Translations under genes and position numbers: made by a program
Notes under the pieces: generated by a model
Database searches by the model: none
What the model was told of the DNA's origin: nothing
What the model saw: the letters and a program-made list of their open reading frames with translations, nothing else
NCBI GenBank assembly: GCA_029204225.1
Contig: CM055113.1
Span: forward strand, 2,254,081-2,318,080
Direction: 5' to 3'
From: Diphasiastrum complanatum
Lineage: Eukaryota > Streptophyta > Lycopodiopsida > Lycopodiales > Lycopodiaceae
DNA length: 64,000 nt
Shown: piece after piece, positions 36,191 through 52,100 of the stretch
How positions within the stretch are numbered: position 1 is the first letter of the stretch
How the letters are laid out: the number at the start of each line of letters is the position of its first letter

Positions 36191-39100
36191 TATGACGATC
36201 CCGTGCTGCTACAGATGCTATGTGCGTTAATTGGGAAGCTCAGTTTGTGCAGAAAGATGATTTTCAGCAGCTTAGGAAGGAGAACAGCAGCAGCTACAAC
36301 ATCAACATCAACAGATCCAGCACCTCATTCACCTTCTGTGAGCTGATTGCTTGCTCGCTGCACTGAAATCTCTCCCTCCCTCCCTGTCTCTCGCGCTCTC
36401 TCTCTCTCTCTCTCTCTCTCGCTCTCTCTCTCTTTCTGTGCTCTCTCTGCGCTCTCAACTTTCTACTCGTCTTTCCTGTTCATTTCTAGATGTCCTAGCC
36501 CTAGCCCTAGAACTAGCCGTAGCCCAGGCAACCTTATTTATAGCCCTACACCTAAACCTAATTCTGGCAATCTCTCTCTCACCCCCTTTCCCTTTGGACA
36601 TTCCCCTCTCCTCATCCCAGTGCCCTAATCCTAAGCTGAACTCTCCCATTCACCTCCAACGAGCTTTTGCTCATCCTTGGAAGGAGGATTTCCCTTTCCT
36701 TTTGACTTGCCTGTGGACCTATGAAAACTCCTTCATTGCTAGATGCAAAGTACTTCATTTCCTTTATTGACGAATTCTCCAAAAGAACAGTTATTTATTT
36801 CATTAAATAGAAATCAGAGGCTTTCATCAAATTCAGACAATTCAAAGACATGCTGAGAATCAAACTGGCAAACGAATCAAAGCACTGAGGTCAGATAACG
36901 GGTTGGAATACATCTCCAACAAATTCAAAGGCTACTGCCTAAACAACGACATTGAGCAAAAACCATAGCCTCCAACCAAAATAGAGTGGATAATTTTATT
37001 GAATACAACCTTCAAACCAAAAGAAAAGGAGCTGAGTGGATCCAAGTGTATTGAAAAACACAATCTTCAAACATAAGGGGATGGAACTGAGCAGTACTTC
37101 CTCGAGATAAGAGATCAAAGTAGAGAAAAGTAACACAACAAAAGTGAAAGGAAGAGGTGGCTGCGAACCAGAGTAGACAGGAAGGCAAGAGCCAGATCTA
37201 TGCTTCAAACCCATCAAGGAGATGTCAAGAACCCATCAAGGAGATGTCAACAGGGAGGGATTTCTAGGAGAAGCATTCAAATTCAGATTAGGAAAGAAAA
37301 TGCGAGCCAGACCAGAGTCTCCTGCTTTGCTCCGGTTCGCTTTGCTGATGTATTCCTCTCCGCTCTGCTACTTTTATATTTGAAACAAACTATTCACTTG
37401 AGTGACATAATATATGTGTTGAATACTAGCATTGAAGGATGTCTTTGACCTATTTGGTTAATGGCCTAAAGCATTGCTTTTAACATTAAGTGCTCAAATC
37501 CAGTAATTTGAAATAATATATTCATTTGGACACTGTTCATTTATATTCTTGTCAAGAAATATTCTCATGGTATTGACATTTATGAGCAAATGGTGACAAC
37601 ATTATTATTTTCTTTATTATATGTTGTGTGAAAGATCTCTTTAATTGTAAACTCTATTTAGAACTAGTTGTAAAACAGATAATGTATACCGAGTTTTTTA
37701 ATCTAATGTACAAGAAGTAATGGGCAAAAAGTGTGTCCACCTTCTGTATGTTTTCAAACACATCATAGAAGAAAATGACTTCCTTTCCTTGCTACATTGG
37801 AGAGAGAGCTCCCTTTCTTTCCTTTTGCTTCTGAGCTGTCACTTCTCTGCCCCTGATGGCCTTTCATTCTCAGAAATGTGCAATGTGGTCCCTTTCTCCT
37901 CTACAAATAGGCTATCTCCTCGCTCTACTTTTAGGCAAGCCAGGATAGTCTCTGCATTGGTCTTCATCAAAGCACCTAACAATATTCCGCTTAACCCCAA
38001 ATGCCTCCTCCCCCTCCTCCCCCCTGTCAATCCTATTCTCAGCTATTTAGAAGCTGTAACTTCTAGTCCTAGCCCCCCTATTTCCGTCCTTTCTCACTAG
38101 GAGAAGTGGTCTAATTTCAAGAAAGTTAAGGTCTCTGTTGAATCTAGTAAGATTGTAGATGATTCTCTTTCACTCTATTTCCTTCCTGACCTTGCTGCTC
38201 TTAGCGCATCTCAAGATTTATTGTTTGATTCTTCTGTTGCTCTTTTCTTTGGAGCTTTACATCCAAGTCTGCCTCTCGTCAAAGAATTTATCAACTTATG
38301 CATTATCCATGTTCCACACTCTTTCCTGGCCTTAAGATTGCCAACTGCTTTTTTCTTCACTTTGGATTTAGTGAGGATGCTCGTGCGTTTTTTGGTCTTC
38401 TCCTTTCAGATTCAAAAACTCTATTGTTCATGTCTTCAAATTTGGTAAGAACTTTAATCTTCATAATGTTGGCTCTATTTTTCTTTGTATCCATCTTTCG
38501 CTCCCTTTACTCTTGGGTAGATCACGTAGTGCTAGTTGGCTTGAAAGTTCATCTAATGGAGAAGTTTCACCTCCCAGATCCTACAACGAGACTGTCATTA
38601 GCGACTTCTACTGAAAAGACCCTACTGACAGAAACTTGAAAACAGATCACCTTCCTCAGACTTTGATAATCCTTCTATGAGGCAGCTTAAGAGTTACAAG
38701 CTCTACTCCTCGCCAAGCACAGGTTCATCTCCCAAACTGATCCCTTTTGATTGCCAATCTGGATATGACACGGCTGTCCTCACAAAGATCCTTGATCTTC
38801 GTCAAGTGAATGGTCACTTGATCCCTTTCTTGTATCTTCAACAGAGAAAGCTAATTTCTAAGATACACCACTCTTGCTGGATTTTTGACTCTATACATAG
38901 TATAAAGTGTATCCCACACACTTTTAGATGTCTTACAAGACCTAATATGAGGTAAGATAGATCTTTTCACAGCAAGAGCAACCATAGAATGTGTTTGTGC
39001 ATCCCTTCTATCCCACTTTTTTTGTTCTTCCGAAGATGTAGAATATGATGTTGATGATGATGATCCACCAGGTGTAGGAGGTGCCAAAGACAGAGGCCTT

Positions 39101-42100
39101 TCCTCATCACCATTGACCAAATCCCACAGCCCTTTCGCTATGAGAAGATTCTTCATCATGTAGCTCCACAAGGAGTAGTTTGTGCCATCCAATCGATCTT
39201 CACTAAACAAAGAACCGATAGCTTCCGATTCTTAGCCATTACCTCCAACAAAATTTTAGCTTGTAGTAGATAGGAAAGAGAGCCTTTCCACAATCAAATC
39301 TACTCAAAAATCTGCAGCAAAAAAAGAGCGGAAAGTAGGAGCACAAGATGTCTTTCAATCTGCAACCAAAGTGCCCAAAAGATAATGGATAGATGGTTGT
39401 CTTTCTGCACAAAAAAACCAGCTTCTTGAAAATTAGGTTAGCTTTGATTGAAGCCTACACCGAGACCCAATTAGGACGCCAAATAATGTGATCAACACAC
39501 ACTCCAGTAGGGCTGTTGAAAGCGCCCTACTACTTGCTGAGAATCTGCAAATTTCCAGCCACAAGTTGACCTAACCCTAAATTAGGTTTGCTGAATTTTG
39601 GGCGCCCTCCTACACAAATGCAAACCTGAAAACAAAAACAGCAAGATAAGGAGACACCACAACCAAAAATTAGTAGCAGATTTTTGGACGCCCTCCTCCA
39701 AACAAAACTTGCTGAAAACTGGTTGCATAAAAATCAGATTTGAGATTTTGATTTTTGGGTGCCAAAAATTGCTCTTCTAAAATCTCTGATGGCCGCCCTC
39801 CTTCAACCTGAAAAGAGACAAAAAAATTGATCCAAACTCCACTTGAAAATATCAACAAGATGTTGAAATTTCACAACAAAAAACAAAGAAGCTTCTCTTT
39901 TGGTAGGGCGCCAACAAATAAGCTTGTTGCAGATTCGGTAGCTCTGATACCATGTAGGAAAGCAAGAGTCAAGTCACGAAGATCTAGTTATTAATCAATC
40001 TCCACAGAAAACAAGAGAGAAGAGGCTGGTCACCCAACTCTAAGAGAGAGAGAGAGAGAGAAAACAACAACAAGAGCAATGGAGAGCAATGCTTAGCCAA
40101 ACTGTTAAAATGGAATACATAATGAGCATCTAAGTACTCTACCTGGATGTGGCCAAGTGCCACCAAACCCTAAGGTTAACCACTTACTAAATGTAGGGCA
40201 CCCCCAAAAGTCAGGATAGGGCCCCTAAACAAAATTGGACCCCTAAGGACCCACGAGTAAGAACATGACCAAAATTGGGTCCAGCTAAACTTAAGACAAA
40301 CTTAAGATGGCCTAAATAACTAAATACTCATGGTTACACAAATCTTGACCTTTTGGGTCAAAGTAACCTATGGATTAACTTTAGCATAGTCATTTATTTC
40401 TAACACCTAAACTCTCTACAAATTTGTTATCAGTGAGTAGAATTACATATTTAGGTCATAAGGTAGAATTTGAATTTGATCAATGCAGAATTATTAAGAT
40501 CTTTGCACTCGACAAGAGACAAGGTTACTTATATGGATTGGCACACTGTTATTCTGAGCCTTGAAAACCTCTATTCTAGTCAATAAAGCATTACTATGGC
40601 ATCATTGCTTCGTGAATCACGCATCTATTTTGAACATGACCAAACAATCCATGGTCCTTGATCTCGACTATCCTTCTGGTAAGGTCGATCTCCCTGTCTG
40701 TCATAGCTGCATTTTCGGAAAGTAGGCTAGGTTTCCTTTTAGATCAAACCATATGCATGCGACAAAAGATCTGTTAGATGTTGTTCATACAGATATATGT
40801 GGACCTATGCAAACTCTTTCATTCGTAGATGCAAAGTACCTCATTTCCTTTATTAACGAATTCTCCAGAAGAATAATTGTTTATTTCATTAAACATAAAT
40901 CAGAGGGTTTCATCAAAGTCAGACAATTCAGAGACATGCTGAGAATCAAACTAGCAAACAAATCAAAGCACTGAGGTCAAATAATGGGAGAGAATACATC
41001 TCCAACGAATTCAAAGACTACTGCCTTAACAACGGCATTGAGCAACAATACATCACTTCCTATTCGCCTCAGTCAAACGGTCTTGCTGGGAGAAAGAACA
41101 GAACCTTAGTTGAATCAGCAAAGTGCATGTTATCACATGGGACACTTCTGAGTCCTTCTAGGCTGAAGCTGTTTCAACAACAACCTATATTTAGAACAGA
41201 TGTTCTACTAAAGGCCTCTCAAACAAAACACCATTTGAAGTTTGGACAGGTACCAAACCTTCTGTATCAAACTTACGAGTTTTTGGATGTACTGTTGTTG
41301 CGCAGATACCTCGTGATCTCAGGAAGAAGCTCGACTTCCAGAGTATCATGTGTGTTTTCATCAGCTACACTACTTCAGATCAAGCCTACAAGTTGTTCGA
41401 TCCCATCGAGTCAAAGATATTCACTCGTCGGGATGTCATCTTCATCGAAGATCAGTTTCAAGACCTCAAAGGAAAGGGCAGTTCCCATGTAGCTGACTTA
41501 TCAGATTCTCCTGACGCATTGAATTTTCCAGTTCTGCAAGTGACTATTCCCATTGAAGGTCCAAGCTCTTCTACTTCCGACGAATAACAAATGAACGGTG
41601 GATCAGAAGATGATGACGTTGTAGTTCAGCAACTACAGTATGATAGAAACGATTAACTTCTTGTATTACCCAGAAGATCTTCAAGGACTAGCAGACCACC
41701 TAAACGGTATATTGACGAGTCTGCAGCATATCTTGTTCAGGAACCGACGTTTGTCCAAGAGGCACTCAGTTAGCCTGACTCAGATCTCTGGAAAGAAGCT
41801 ATGGATAAAGAGTATTCATCTCTTATCTAGAACCAGACGTGGACAATTGTCTATTTACCTGCTAGCAGAAACGTAGTTGATTGCAAATGGATTTTCAAAG
41901 TCAATTACAACGCAACCTTTGACGATAACTTTGCATCAGTAAGTGAGCTTAACCTAGTAGCCTCATCGAATAATGAAGTGAAAGATACGACCCTACAGCC
42001 AAAACATGATGCTCCTCAGCAGTCTTCTGTAGATCAAAACCTTCTAGTTCCTAAGACGTAATGCCAAGTCTTCAATTTTCCTTTGTGTTTTTGATGCACC

Positions 42101-42928
42101 TCCAGAGGTGGAATTTGATTGCATCATGTGAAATTTGCTGATATTTCTAGAATTCCGATTCTTCAGTAAACGCATCACCGATTCTACGCAGAATGTAGGA
42201 AAGGAAAAATTTTCAGACGGGTCATTACGCAGGGGAAGGCTCGTGACCCTCGGGCCTTCCGTGTAGGTCTGGCCCTGCCCTTGGGCTCCCGCCCTCGGGC
42301 AAGGGCCCTCCCAACATGAAAGGCCCTCGGGGCAGGGCCTTCACCCCCACAAAAACTAGCGAAGAAGCATCCCACGTAGGACTGCACCCAAGAAGTTGCA
42401 ATAGACAAGATGCTGTTGCGGAATGCTCAACAGCTAACTTTATTTGTAGAAGAGCAAATTGAGACTCCAATTCAGATTAGAAAAAGATGTCTCCGTTGGA
42501 CCTCCAACTTAATCGATTTGCTTGTCAACTTCCAGGATTTCAGAATCCTAAGCCCCATTTCATACATAAAGATTTTTTGAACGAAGCTATACCCAAGATA
42601 AACCGAGCTCAATCCAATGCCCTAATCCTTGCAGAAGCAAGTGCATCCCATAGAAAAACACACTTCACTGCTCAAGAAACAACTGTAGAGCCTACATTGA
42701 ATATTCACAACAAGTGAAATAAGCTACAAATGCACATTGGACAATCCACTTGTTGCAAAAAACAAGACTTTTAAAGAGATTCTCCTCTCTACGAGCCCTT
42801 TTGACACTACCTTCCCTCGACTCAAAAGCTCAAAAGCACATAGCTCACCTTGTAGCGGGTATTTCCTATCCACCTTCAACCCTAGATCCAAGCACATCAA
42901 GCATCAAAGGAGATAAAAGACTTAACAT

Positions 42929-43128
<200 letters not shown>

Positions 43129-46100
43129 AAGTATAATAAAGATCAATCCCGACATTTAGCAAATCCAACAAATAGCAAAATCCAAATAAAACATGAGAGA
43201 TAAAGATAGGAAAAAGAAGGGCAAGGACATCTGATTTCAATTCGAAAGAGGCTCAACCTACTTTATTGAAATGAACATGTAAAATGAATCACAAAGCACC
43301 ACTATATATAGTAGATTTTAGGCCTTTGGCGTCAAATCCTATTGGCCAATTTCCACCTCCCTTATTATTAAACATGGCTAAAGTTTTAGCTAGCTATAGT
43401 GATTGCATGGGGCACTATGATTATAATTATAAATAGATATAAGGGAGGAATTAGTGTATGGACATATCTAAATATACACAAGATTTGTTTGAGACCATAT
43501 AGCCATTATATCATCCATTTGATTTGTGTTATGATTGTCAGTATGTATGGGTTGCATCCTTGAGATATATTTCAGTGTTTTGGTTTGACATCTCTAGTAT
43601 GGAGATGGGCTATGCTTGTATTGGACATAATGGCTAGGGACTAAATCGATAGATTTGTTGGTGCTATAATAGTTCCCATTGCATTTTGGGGTGAGTGTGG
43701 ATTTTCTCTATGGTTGTTTGGTTCTAGTAAAGTCTGATTTGTCATAGGTTTAATCGTAAGTAGTTAAACTTGAGCTCAATTAGCTTGACAAAAAATAGGA
43801 AGAATGAGGGGAGATGACATATTCATGATCAATTTGTCAAGGTAATGGTGAGAAAAGAGTCAAAGTAGAAGCGTAGCTGAATGAGTTTTTGGGCATTTGA
43901 ATTTTTATTTTTCACATGTCTCCCCTTCCTACACACTGCCCTTGCATGGCTCACCTATGCATTTAACAAATGTCCACATCTCCATTCATCTCTAACCTCA
44001 AAAGTTAATCTCTTGTTGGTCCACAAATCACCACCAAGTAGGGGAAGTTGAGGAAAAGTGCATGGCATGCAAAGTTGCCCTGAGACCTTGTTGGAGGGTT
44101 TGCAGATCCCAAGGCAACCCTAACCCTTGAGAGGGATTTGGCACCCTGCGTGTCTAAGTCCAACCCGATGATCACATAGATATTTGATTAGTTACAAGTC
44201 AATAAAGGGACTTTAGGCCTTTTTGCGGGACTTTTAATGTCGTAGGGCCTAAATGTCAAGTTAGTGAATATAGTTGGGTTTCCCTCCAATTTGGATGGTT
44301 TCCACTCTTTTTTAAATTTAATAATTAGGGAGGCAGAAATGGACCAATAGGATTCAGAGGCCAGGGTCCTCCTCTCTACTATAAAAAGGGACCAATTCGA
44401 GTTCCTACACATGTACATATCTTCATTTCAATAAAGCAGATTGGTTCTCTTGTGAAATGGATTTATGAATGTCCTTGCTCTTTATCATTATGCTTTTATT
44501 GTATTTGCTAATTGTTGGATCTGATTGTTATTGAGATTGCATGTTTTTATACTTTTATGAGGGAGAAAGAGAGAGAGAGAAAGAGTAAGCTATCTTCATT
44601 GTGGATCCAGTGTTAATGGATGTAGTGTTAATGCTTAGGGTTAATGAATGTTAGAGTTAGATATGAATCTTCCATTCATGCTGAAATCTGAACTATATCG
44701 TTGTCATGCCCATGATTGGTCTCGGGTAGCGTGTCCACACTAGGAATCGGTAGACTGACAACCTGTAAGTTAATTGTGACTATAAGGGAATTGGGGCCCT
44801 TATGTGTACATGGTCATAATTAATGGTTGTAGGCCTAAACACTTGATGGTGGATTTGTATGGGTCTATCAATGAGTCATTGGGAGGTGTCTAGTGAGGTG
44901 TCATAGTGCACTACTAGTGGTGCATGGGCCCTGGAGGGTATAGGTATACCTATTGGGCTCTCACTAGTGTATGCTTGATAGCATGACCGGTGGCAGGATG
45001 TTGCTGGTGTGATGCCTCATTCCTCTTTGTGATTGATCCATAGCTTGGGGGCTAGATCTGTTCGATCTAGGTTTGGTTGGGTTGGTTTGTCCACCATTAG
45101 GTTCCCTTGTGTTGCTAAGTGATTGGCATGCTTAGAATATGATCCTTGGATTGAGGACTTTACATTGGTATCAGAGCCAATTCTAAGCACGTTTTTGCCA
45201 TTGATAGGTGTTTAAGTGGAAATCTCGAATTGTGTGAGAGTTTTTCCGTTGTGTGATATGGAATCTCGACACTATTTTGAGACATCGGTGGAGTAGCAAC
45301 AAGTGGTGAAAAATCAAATTTCTCTTCCCGAGAATCACTTTTTTGAGGTACAATCAGTTCGGTGGTACCAGGTATAAAATTGCTTTGGTTTTTAAGCACT
45401 TCAAATTTGTGATTAGGAAGTAAGAGGCGAGTCAGAAATGACGATCTTGCTGCTCAGACGACGTCGACTATGTGAGCTGGAGGCCTGTTGAGATGACTCG
45501 GCCGGTGCTTCTTCATAGATAGAGAGAACGGAATCCATACGAAATCCATGGATCTAATTTTCAAGGTGGGAGGCTTCTAGCAGAGATTGTAGGATCAAAG
45601 ATCTCGCATAGTATAGCCCTCCCGCCTGTCAACAAGAGTTAGATCACTGGATAGGTACCTAACTATGCATAGATGTCGTGCGTGGACCTCTGGATGATGT
45701 GGCTTGGCTTTGGCTGGTATCTGCACCTTGGCCCTGATCTCGTGTCTCAGCAGCCGTATCCGTTTGTCCTTGGTTTGGGCCTTCGGACCCTTGATCTTGG
45801 ATGAATCCCCCTGCTGCCTGCTGGCTTTGGTCTTGGTTGGTACTGGCCTGTGCAGCATCAAAATTAGGTGGCGGTGGAATTACCACGGGGGTGGGCTAGG
45901 CCTTCGTTTCCATGAATTTTTGGCAAGCCTTGAGGGCTTGTTTGGCCTGGGCGAACTCGTGAGTTGCGCTTGCCCGCTATTTTTTGAACTTTGTCTGGTA
46001 GCTATTTAAGGTTTGGCTATAAACCTGCACCTGATGCCGAAGAAGATTCATTTCTGATTGAGAGAGCGGCCTTGGTGCAGGTTGAGCTAACCAGGCAAGC

Positions 46101-49100
46101 TTTTCATCTTGTAGGGCTTTGACTCCCTCCCCAGGCACGTATTTTCTGTTTCCAAAAGGTTTAGTTGCACTTGGATGGGAGCAAGCCGTTGGGACGCTTC
46201 GGATTGAAGCTCCCGCACCTTCGTGGAGGCCTCTGTCAGCGCTTTGGAGAGGCTTTGGATATAATTATTGAGGCCCTCCTCCTTCTGCTATAGCTTGGCA
46301 ATCTCTTGGTGCCCTTCTTGTTCATGTTGCTGAGTCCAAATCAGCTCGTGCTGCAGCTTGGTGAGTTCTGATCGCGTTGTGTGTTGCTTGTTGCCAGGTG
46401 TAGTACCCTGCTTTCCAAGATAGCTTTGGCCGCTATCGCATCCAGGATGTATTTCCCCAGAGTCTGGTACGCCGTTGTTAGGTCTGTGGGAGCAGCCGGT
46501 ACACTGACACTAGTAGGGGCTTGTGTTGTATCGGCCCCGACGACTTATGGAGTACCGTCGTCATCATCTTCTATCAGGTTTCCATTGGACTTGATGCCAT
46601 ATGGGGCGATAGGATCAGTCCGATCTGGTGATGGTACGAAACTGTTTGGACAAATGCATCATCAGGCCGGTAGGTTGCCCTCGACAACCTTTGTTGGCAA
46701 AGCAGGTGGGGTTTGAGAAGAAACTGTGGAAACATGGGTGAGGACGGTTTGTCCAAACGAGAGGATGAGAGGAACAAAGGAGAACTGAAGGGTGGCGTGG
46801 AGTATGGAAGAAGGTGAGGATGGAGCAGAAAGTGTCTGACGTGGGGTTGAAAAATTGATGACTTGCACCCACGCCAGAGTGTCTGGAGACAATTGAGAAT
46901 CAGAAGGATTGAATGGAATGGAAGCAACAGTGGCGGCAAGAGTGATGGATGATGCGATGGTGATGGACGAAGTAGTGGATAATGGAGCTGAAATATGAGT
47001 GGTATCAACAGAGGAAACAGGGATGGACACAAAAACAATTGTGGATGAAACATGAAGAGAGGTAGCGACAACAGAGATCCAAGTGGGGGGTTGCACGGAA
47101 GAAGAAGTGGCGGTGGTTGATGGAGTGGTTAGTGCGCTAGTGGAGACGCGTCTTCGGGTAACAGGTGGAGATGAGGATGTAGAGGCAGCGCCACACATTC
47201 GTTTGCTAGCCGTTGTGTTAATAACTATAGGCTGGGAGGAGGTGGATGCTTGGGATGTTTGATAAAGGTTAGTGTGTGGCACTTTGGCGGACAAAAGGGA
47301 TGAGCATTGGAAATAGCGTACTTTCATCTTGAGAAGTGCACAGGCAAAGTTACACAACAGGGGGCCTGCTGCAATATGCTCACGGTTGTTGGGTTTGATG
47401 GAGTTGGTTAGTTCACGAATACGGAAGCAATGCCAGTTGTATGGCACAACTGAGAGGCCAGGAAATTTCAGAAAGGAATTCACTATCTGACTCAGCAGTT
47501 TAGACTGGATCTGTCCTTGCAAAATGTTGAAATAACAAAAAACTTATTCAACAGATGCACAGCCGCCTAAATGACGGGTTTCGTGATAGCATCTATTGGG
47601 TAACCATTATTAGTCTGGATTGGGATTTCTGGTGCGATTTGGGTGACGAACAGTTTGATCAGAGTTTTGGCGTGGCGATGGGTTGACGATCACCAGACAT
47701 AATGCCAATGGTGACCATCGAGTCTGTGTTAATCCTGACCTTGTACGTGGTACCTTGGTACAGGAAGTGAAAGCGAGTCTTTTCCTCATCCTAGGTGGCG
47801 TAAGCGTGAAGGGCGAGGCCCATGTTAATCTCAGAATGGAAAAGCGTCGGGTAAAAACCCATTGCCTCTAGAAGTGGGCCGGCTGTCTACAGCCATGGTT
47901 GGATCAGAGCATCAGAGGGTAAGAGCCAAATCTGTGTGGGCTCGGGGATTTAACGTTGGATCACTTGCTTGGTGCCAAAGTCTTCAGAGGATGAGGAGGC
48001 CATGTTAGCAGTGATGATTAGAGGTCAAAATTGTAGAAAAAACGGTGGAAAAGGTAAAAAGGTGTGGAAACGACAAAAATTGTGAATTACGAATGCTGGA
48101 TGACAAGTGTTGTAGTTCAAAGCACAGATCGATGGTCAGTATGAGCAGATGATAGCTGGTAGGAAGTTTGGTCGCAAACGGAGAACTTGGTAATTTCAGT
48201 GTAAATTTCGGCAGAGCTTCGCTAGCAAAGGTGACAAATGACTCAAATTCAGCCCTTATATAGCAGAATTTAGAGTGTGTATTAGGTAAATCCACTTTCC
48301 CTTGTTCAGATCCACCCAAATTTTGGCAGACACCTTCTTCACAAAATTCTAAGACCTCAGGGAAGTCTGCGAGAGTTCAGAAGGTGATTTGACTGCTATG
48401 CGAAGGTTCTGCGAGGGTTCAACTCTTGCAGGAAGTGATCTCTCGCACAACTTGTTCCTGTGATTGGATTTTCAAGATCAGACCATGTAGGCAGGCTAAT
48501 TACACTGCTCTGATTCCATTTAGGCACCTTGCGAGGGTTGGTAAGATGATCTTGATGCTCTGCGAGGGTTCTAAAAATTCAGCTTATGGGAACCCTCGCA
48601 CACGCTAAAAAATGGTGATTCCTCCATCAAGAACTCTCGCAGAGATTTTCATGGATGCATCTAGGTTAGATCTGGTGACTGTCCAAGTTTCAAGGGCTAT
48701 CTCCTAGGGGATCTCAAAAAATAATGAAAAAAGTGCTCTTTCGGAGTGTTTTTTTGATGAAATCTCAAGATTTTCTGATTTTTAACTTTTGTACACTGGT
48801 AATCAGCTTCATCCCCATGCTTTACGCCTTTCCTTTTCAGCTGCCAGTGCATGCACAACTAGTAAGCATGTTTCACAGAGTTTATGCAGAGCTTCGTGGC
48901 GTAGTTGTAGAGATTTGGACTCATTAAGACGTTGCGTGGTGGCAATCCTTAATGAAGGAACTAAAAACTCTATTGGCATCACAACATCTTGACCATATAC
49001 CAATTGGAAGGGTGTTTGATCAGTGCTTCCTTTATATGTTGTCCTGAAAGCCCACAGTGTAGCATGCAACTAGTGTTCCCAATCTGATCTGCTAGCTTCA

Positions 49101-52100
49101 ACTGTTTTCGTGAGCATGCTACACAGGATCTTATTGGATGATTATGCTTACCACGAGGATAATAAGGCGTACTGGTTCTGTGGATCACGAAGAATTTTGT
49201 TGACATCTTCAGAGCCTATAGAATCTGTTAACTAGTTTTTCTTTGTTTCTTTCTTGTTTTAAGGCCCAAATTAGGCAGAAGGGGCATATAATCAACCAGA
49301 TGCAAGGGTTCATAATTCTATCTAGTAGGTCGTCGTGCTCGCTGGCAAACATCACATGTTTGAATATAAGTTTCTGTGTCCTTATGAAGCGTAGGCCACC
49401 AACAACCTGATTGCAAAAGTTTGCGAACAGTAATATATGTAGAGAAGTGTCCTCCACTCATGCCAACATGTGAAAACATGATTAAATCTGGTATTTCATG
49501 CGGTAAAACACATCGACGTAGAATATTGTCTGATCCACGACGATATAATTGTCCTGCAATCAATTGATAAGGTTGAGTCTTATGAATCAATTGCCTCTTC
49601 TATACTTTTGTCAAAGAGTCATTCGATTGTAGTGTCTGGTAATTCATCATCCACCTCAGTATTAACTGGTGCAGATTCCATTCGCAAAACGTGGTCGACT
49701 AGATAATGTTGCTTCCCCTTTCGAACCACAATTCGAAAGTCAAATTCAGTCAATAACAATAACCATCTTGCAATACGCCCAATATTGCACGTCTTGTTTA
49801 CCAAGTAAAGTAACGGTTGGTGATCCGTATAAAATGCAAAGTGCATTTCCATGAGATAATGACAAAATTTTCAAACAAAAAAAATCATGGCTAACACTTC
49901 ACGTTCTGTTGCTGAATAGTTCTTCTCCGGATCTGTAAGCTGTCTGCTTGCAAATAGTATTGGATAGTCCTCCTTATAGTCACCTGGCTGCATCAAAACT
50001 GCTCCAATTGCATATTTTGAAGCATCAGTGTGAACATGAAACTCAACCGTCCAATCTGGAGAACGCAATATTGGTAATGCTTTTTTTAATTTTTCAAAGG
50101 CTTCTAACGTCTCTACTGTCCAAATTGTCCAAATAGGAACAACATTCAGTTTGTATATAGGTCTTGCTAAATCTGCAAAGAAGATAATAAAAATTTGATA
50201 GTAGTTCGCATGACACATAAACACATAAACTCCAGGAATTGTTGTTGGTCGTGGCAATTCCACAATAGCCTTGATTTTAGAATAATCTGTGGCGATGCCA
50301 TGTCTCGATATCACATGCCCAAGTACAACTCCGTGGGAAATCCATATCTGGCATTTTTCTGGATTTAGAGAAATTTGATACTTGCGACATCTTTCAAATA
50401 CTTTCTCCAATCGATCCAGGTGGTCTATATCTGTACTATATGGACTCCTAGGTCATCCAAGTAAATTTCAAGGAATTTATGTAGATAATCTTTAAAAGCA
50501 AATTGCATTACTCTTTGGAACGAACTTGGTGCATTACAGAGTCCAAACAACATTACTTTGTAAGCATAGGTGTCCCATTCTGTTGCAAAAGCTATTTTGT
50601 GGCAATCTGCAGGTGCAATCTTGACCTGGTTGTAACCACTAAATCCATCCAGGAAACTATAAGCTTTTGCTCCAGCAAGGCAGTCCAAAATGCTTTCAAT
50701 AAAAGGTCACAGAAAGTGAGCCTTCCGCGTCACTTTGTTCAAAGCCTTGAGATTCACAAAAATTCTCAATTTTTCATTCTTCTTAGGAACAATGACAATC
50801 AATGAAACCCATTCGGTATGCTCGATCTCATAAATGAAATCGACATCAAGCAGTCTCTGAAGCTCTTTCTTTATCAGATCCGCAACATTATGATTATAAT
50901 GATAGAAGTTTGTAACCTTTGGAACTGCATCAGGTACTAAAGGTATGGTATGTTCAATATCTGACGTCAGAATACCCTTCAGATCTTGATAAGTCCATGC
51001 AAAGCAATCTTGATACTTAATAAGTAACGTTCATAGTGCTTGAAACTGTTCCGGATTAAGTTGTGATCCAACTTGTACAATATTTTTAGGTTCTCCTGGT
51101 CCAGCAAGATTCATAAGCTGTGTCCTAGCTGGGCCATCGTAAACATCTTTCGATTCTGGCACATGTTCTTCGGGTTCACGATGTGCTTTGGGTAACATGA
51201 TAACCACATCATCCAGTGTATAGTGTTTAAAATGTTCAGGCATATCATGCTGGACTACTTCTGCTTGTTCTTTGTCAAAAGGACTTGTCTTAGATCTTCG
51301 CTTAGCCTTCTTAGTAGGAATGGATCGCGGTGGTGATGAATTCTGAGAAGATAAACTCTTCTTCGAAGGTGAAGACTTCCTAGACGATGATGTCTTGCTA
51401 GAACTCTGACTTGTAGAATCATCCTTGACTTTTTCTTTGCCTTTATCCAGTAAGGGTAGCACATTCTTTGAATCAATCTTTTGAGGAGGATTTTTCCATT
51501 TTAGGACCGTATTATAATATTGCTTGGCTTGTTTCTTCGTCATTGACCCTGTGATCCTGTCTTCCTTTAATATAACTGCTTTGGGCGGTTTCATTGTTGG
51601 TTCATCAGGAATATTACGTACTCCAAATCTGGTCGGATCCATATGATCTAGAATCTGATAATCAGTAAGTTCTGCATTGTCATCATAAGTCAAGGCATGA
51701 CTCACAGGAATGAGTTCATCTTCAATCGGATCCAGTATAGGTTCTGTTGATATCCAAGCTACATTCAGCACATTCAATGAAAAAGTGATCGGTGTATCCA
51801 AGGATCGATCCAATAATAAAATCTCGTTCAAATCTGACTGATTATCCTGTTGACACATATATCCTGCTGTACAGTCAATCGTTGCAAGAGCTTCATTCCA
51901 GTTGACAGTATCCATTTGAGAATCGTAATGAACTCCCAAATTTTTCTCTGGTTGGTCACAAGTATGATCCATTATTGATGAATCATCATTCTCTTTTTGA
52001 ACCACTGGTTTGATAGTCCAAGTTGTAGGATCAACCTTGACTGCACGTTCACGATTTTCAAAAGTGATTTTTTTGGTACCCCAATTATGAATTACTTGCG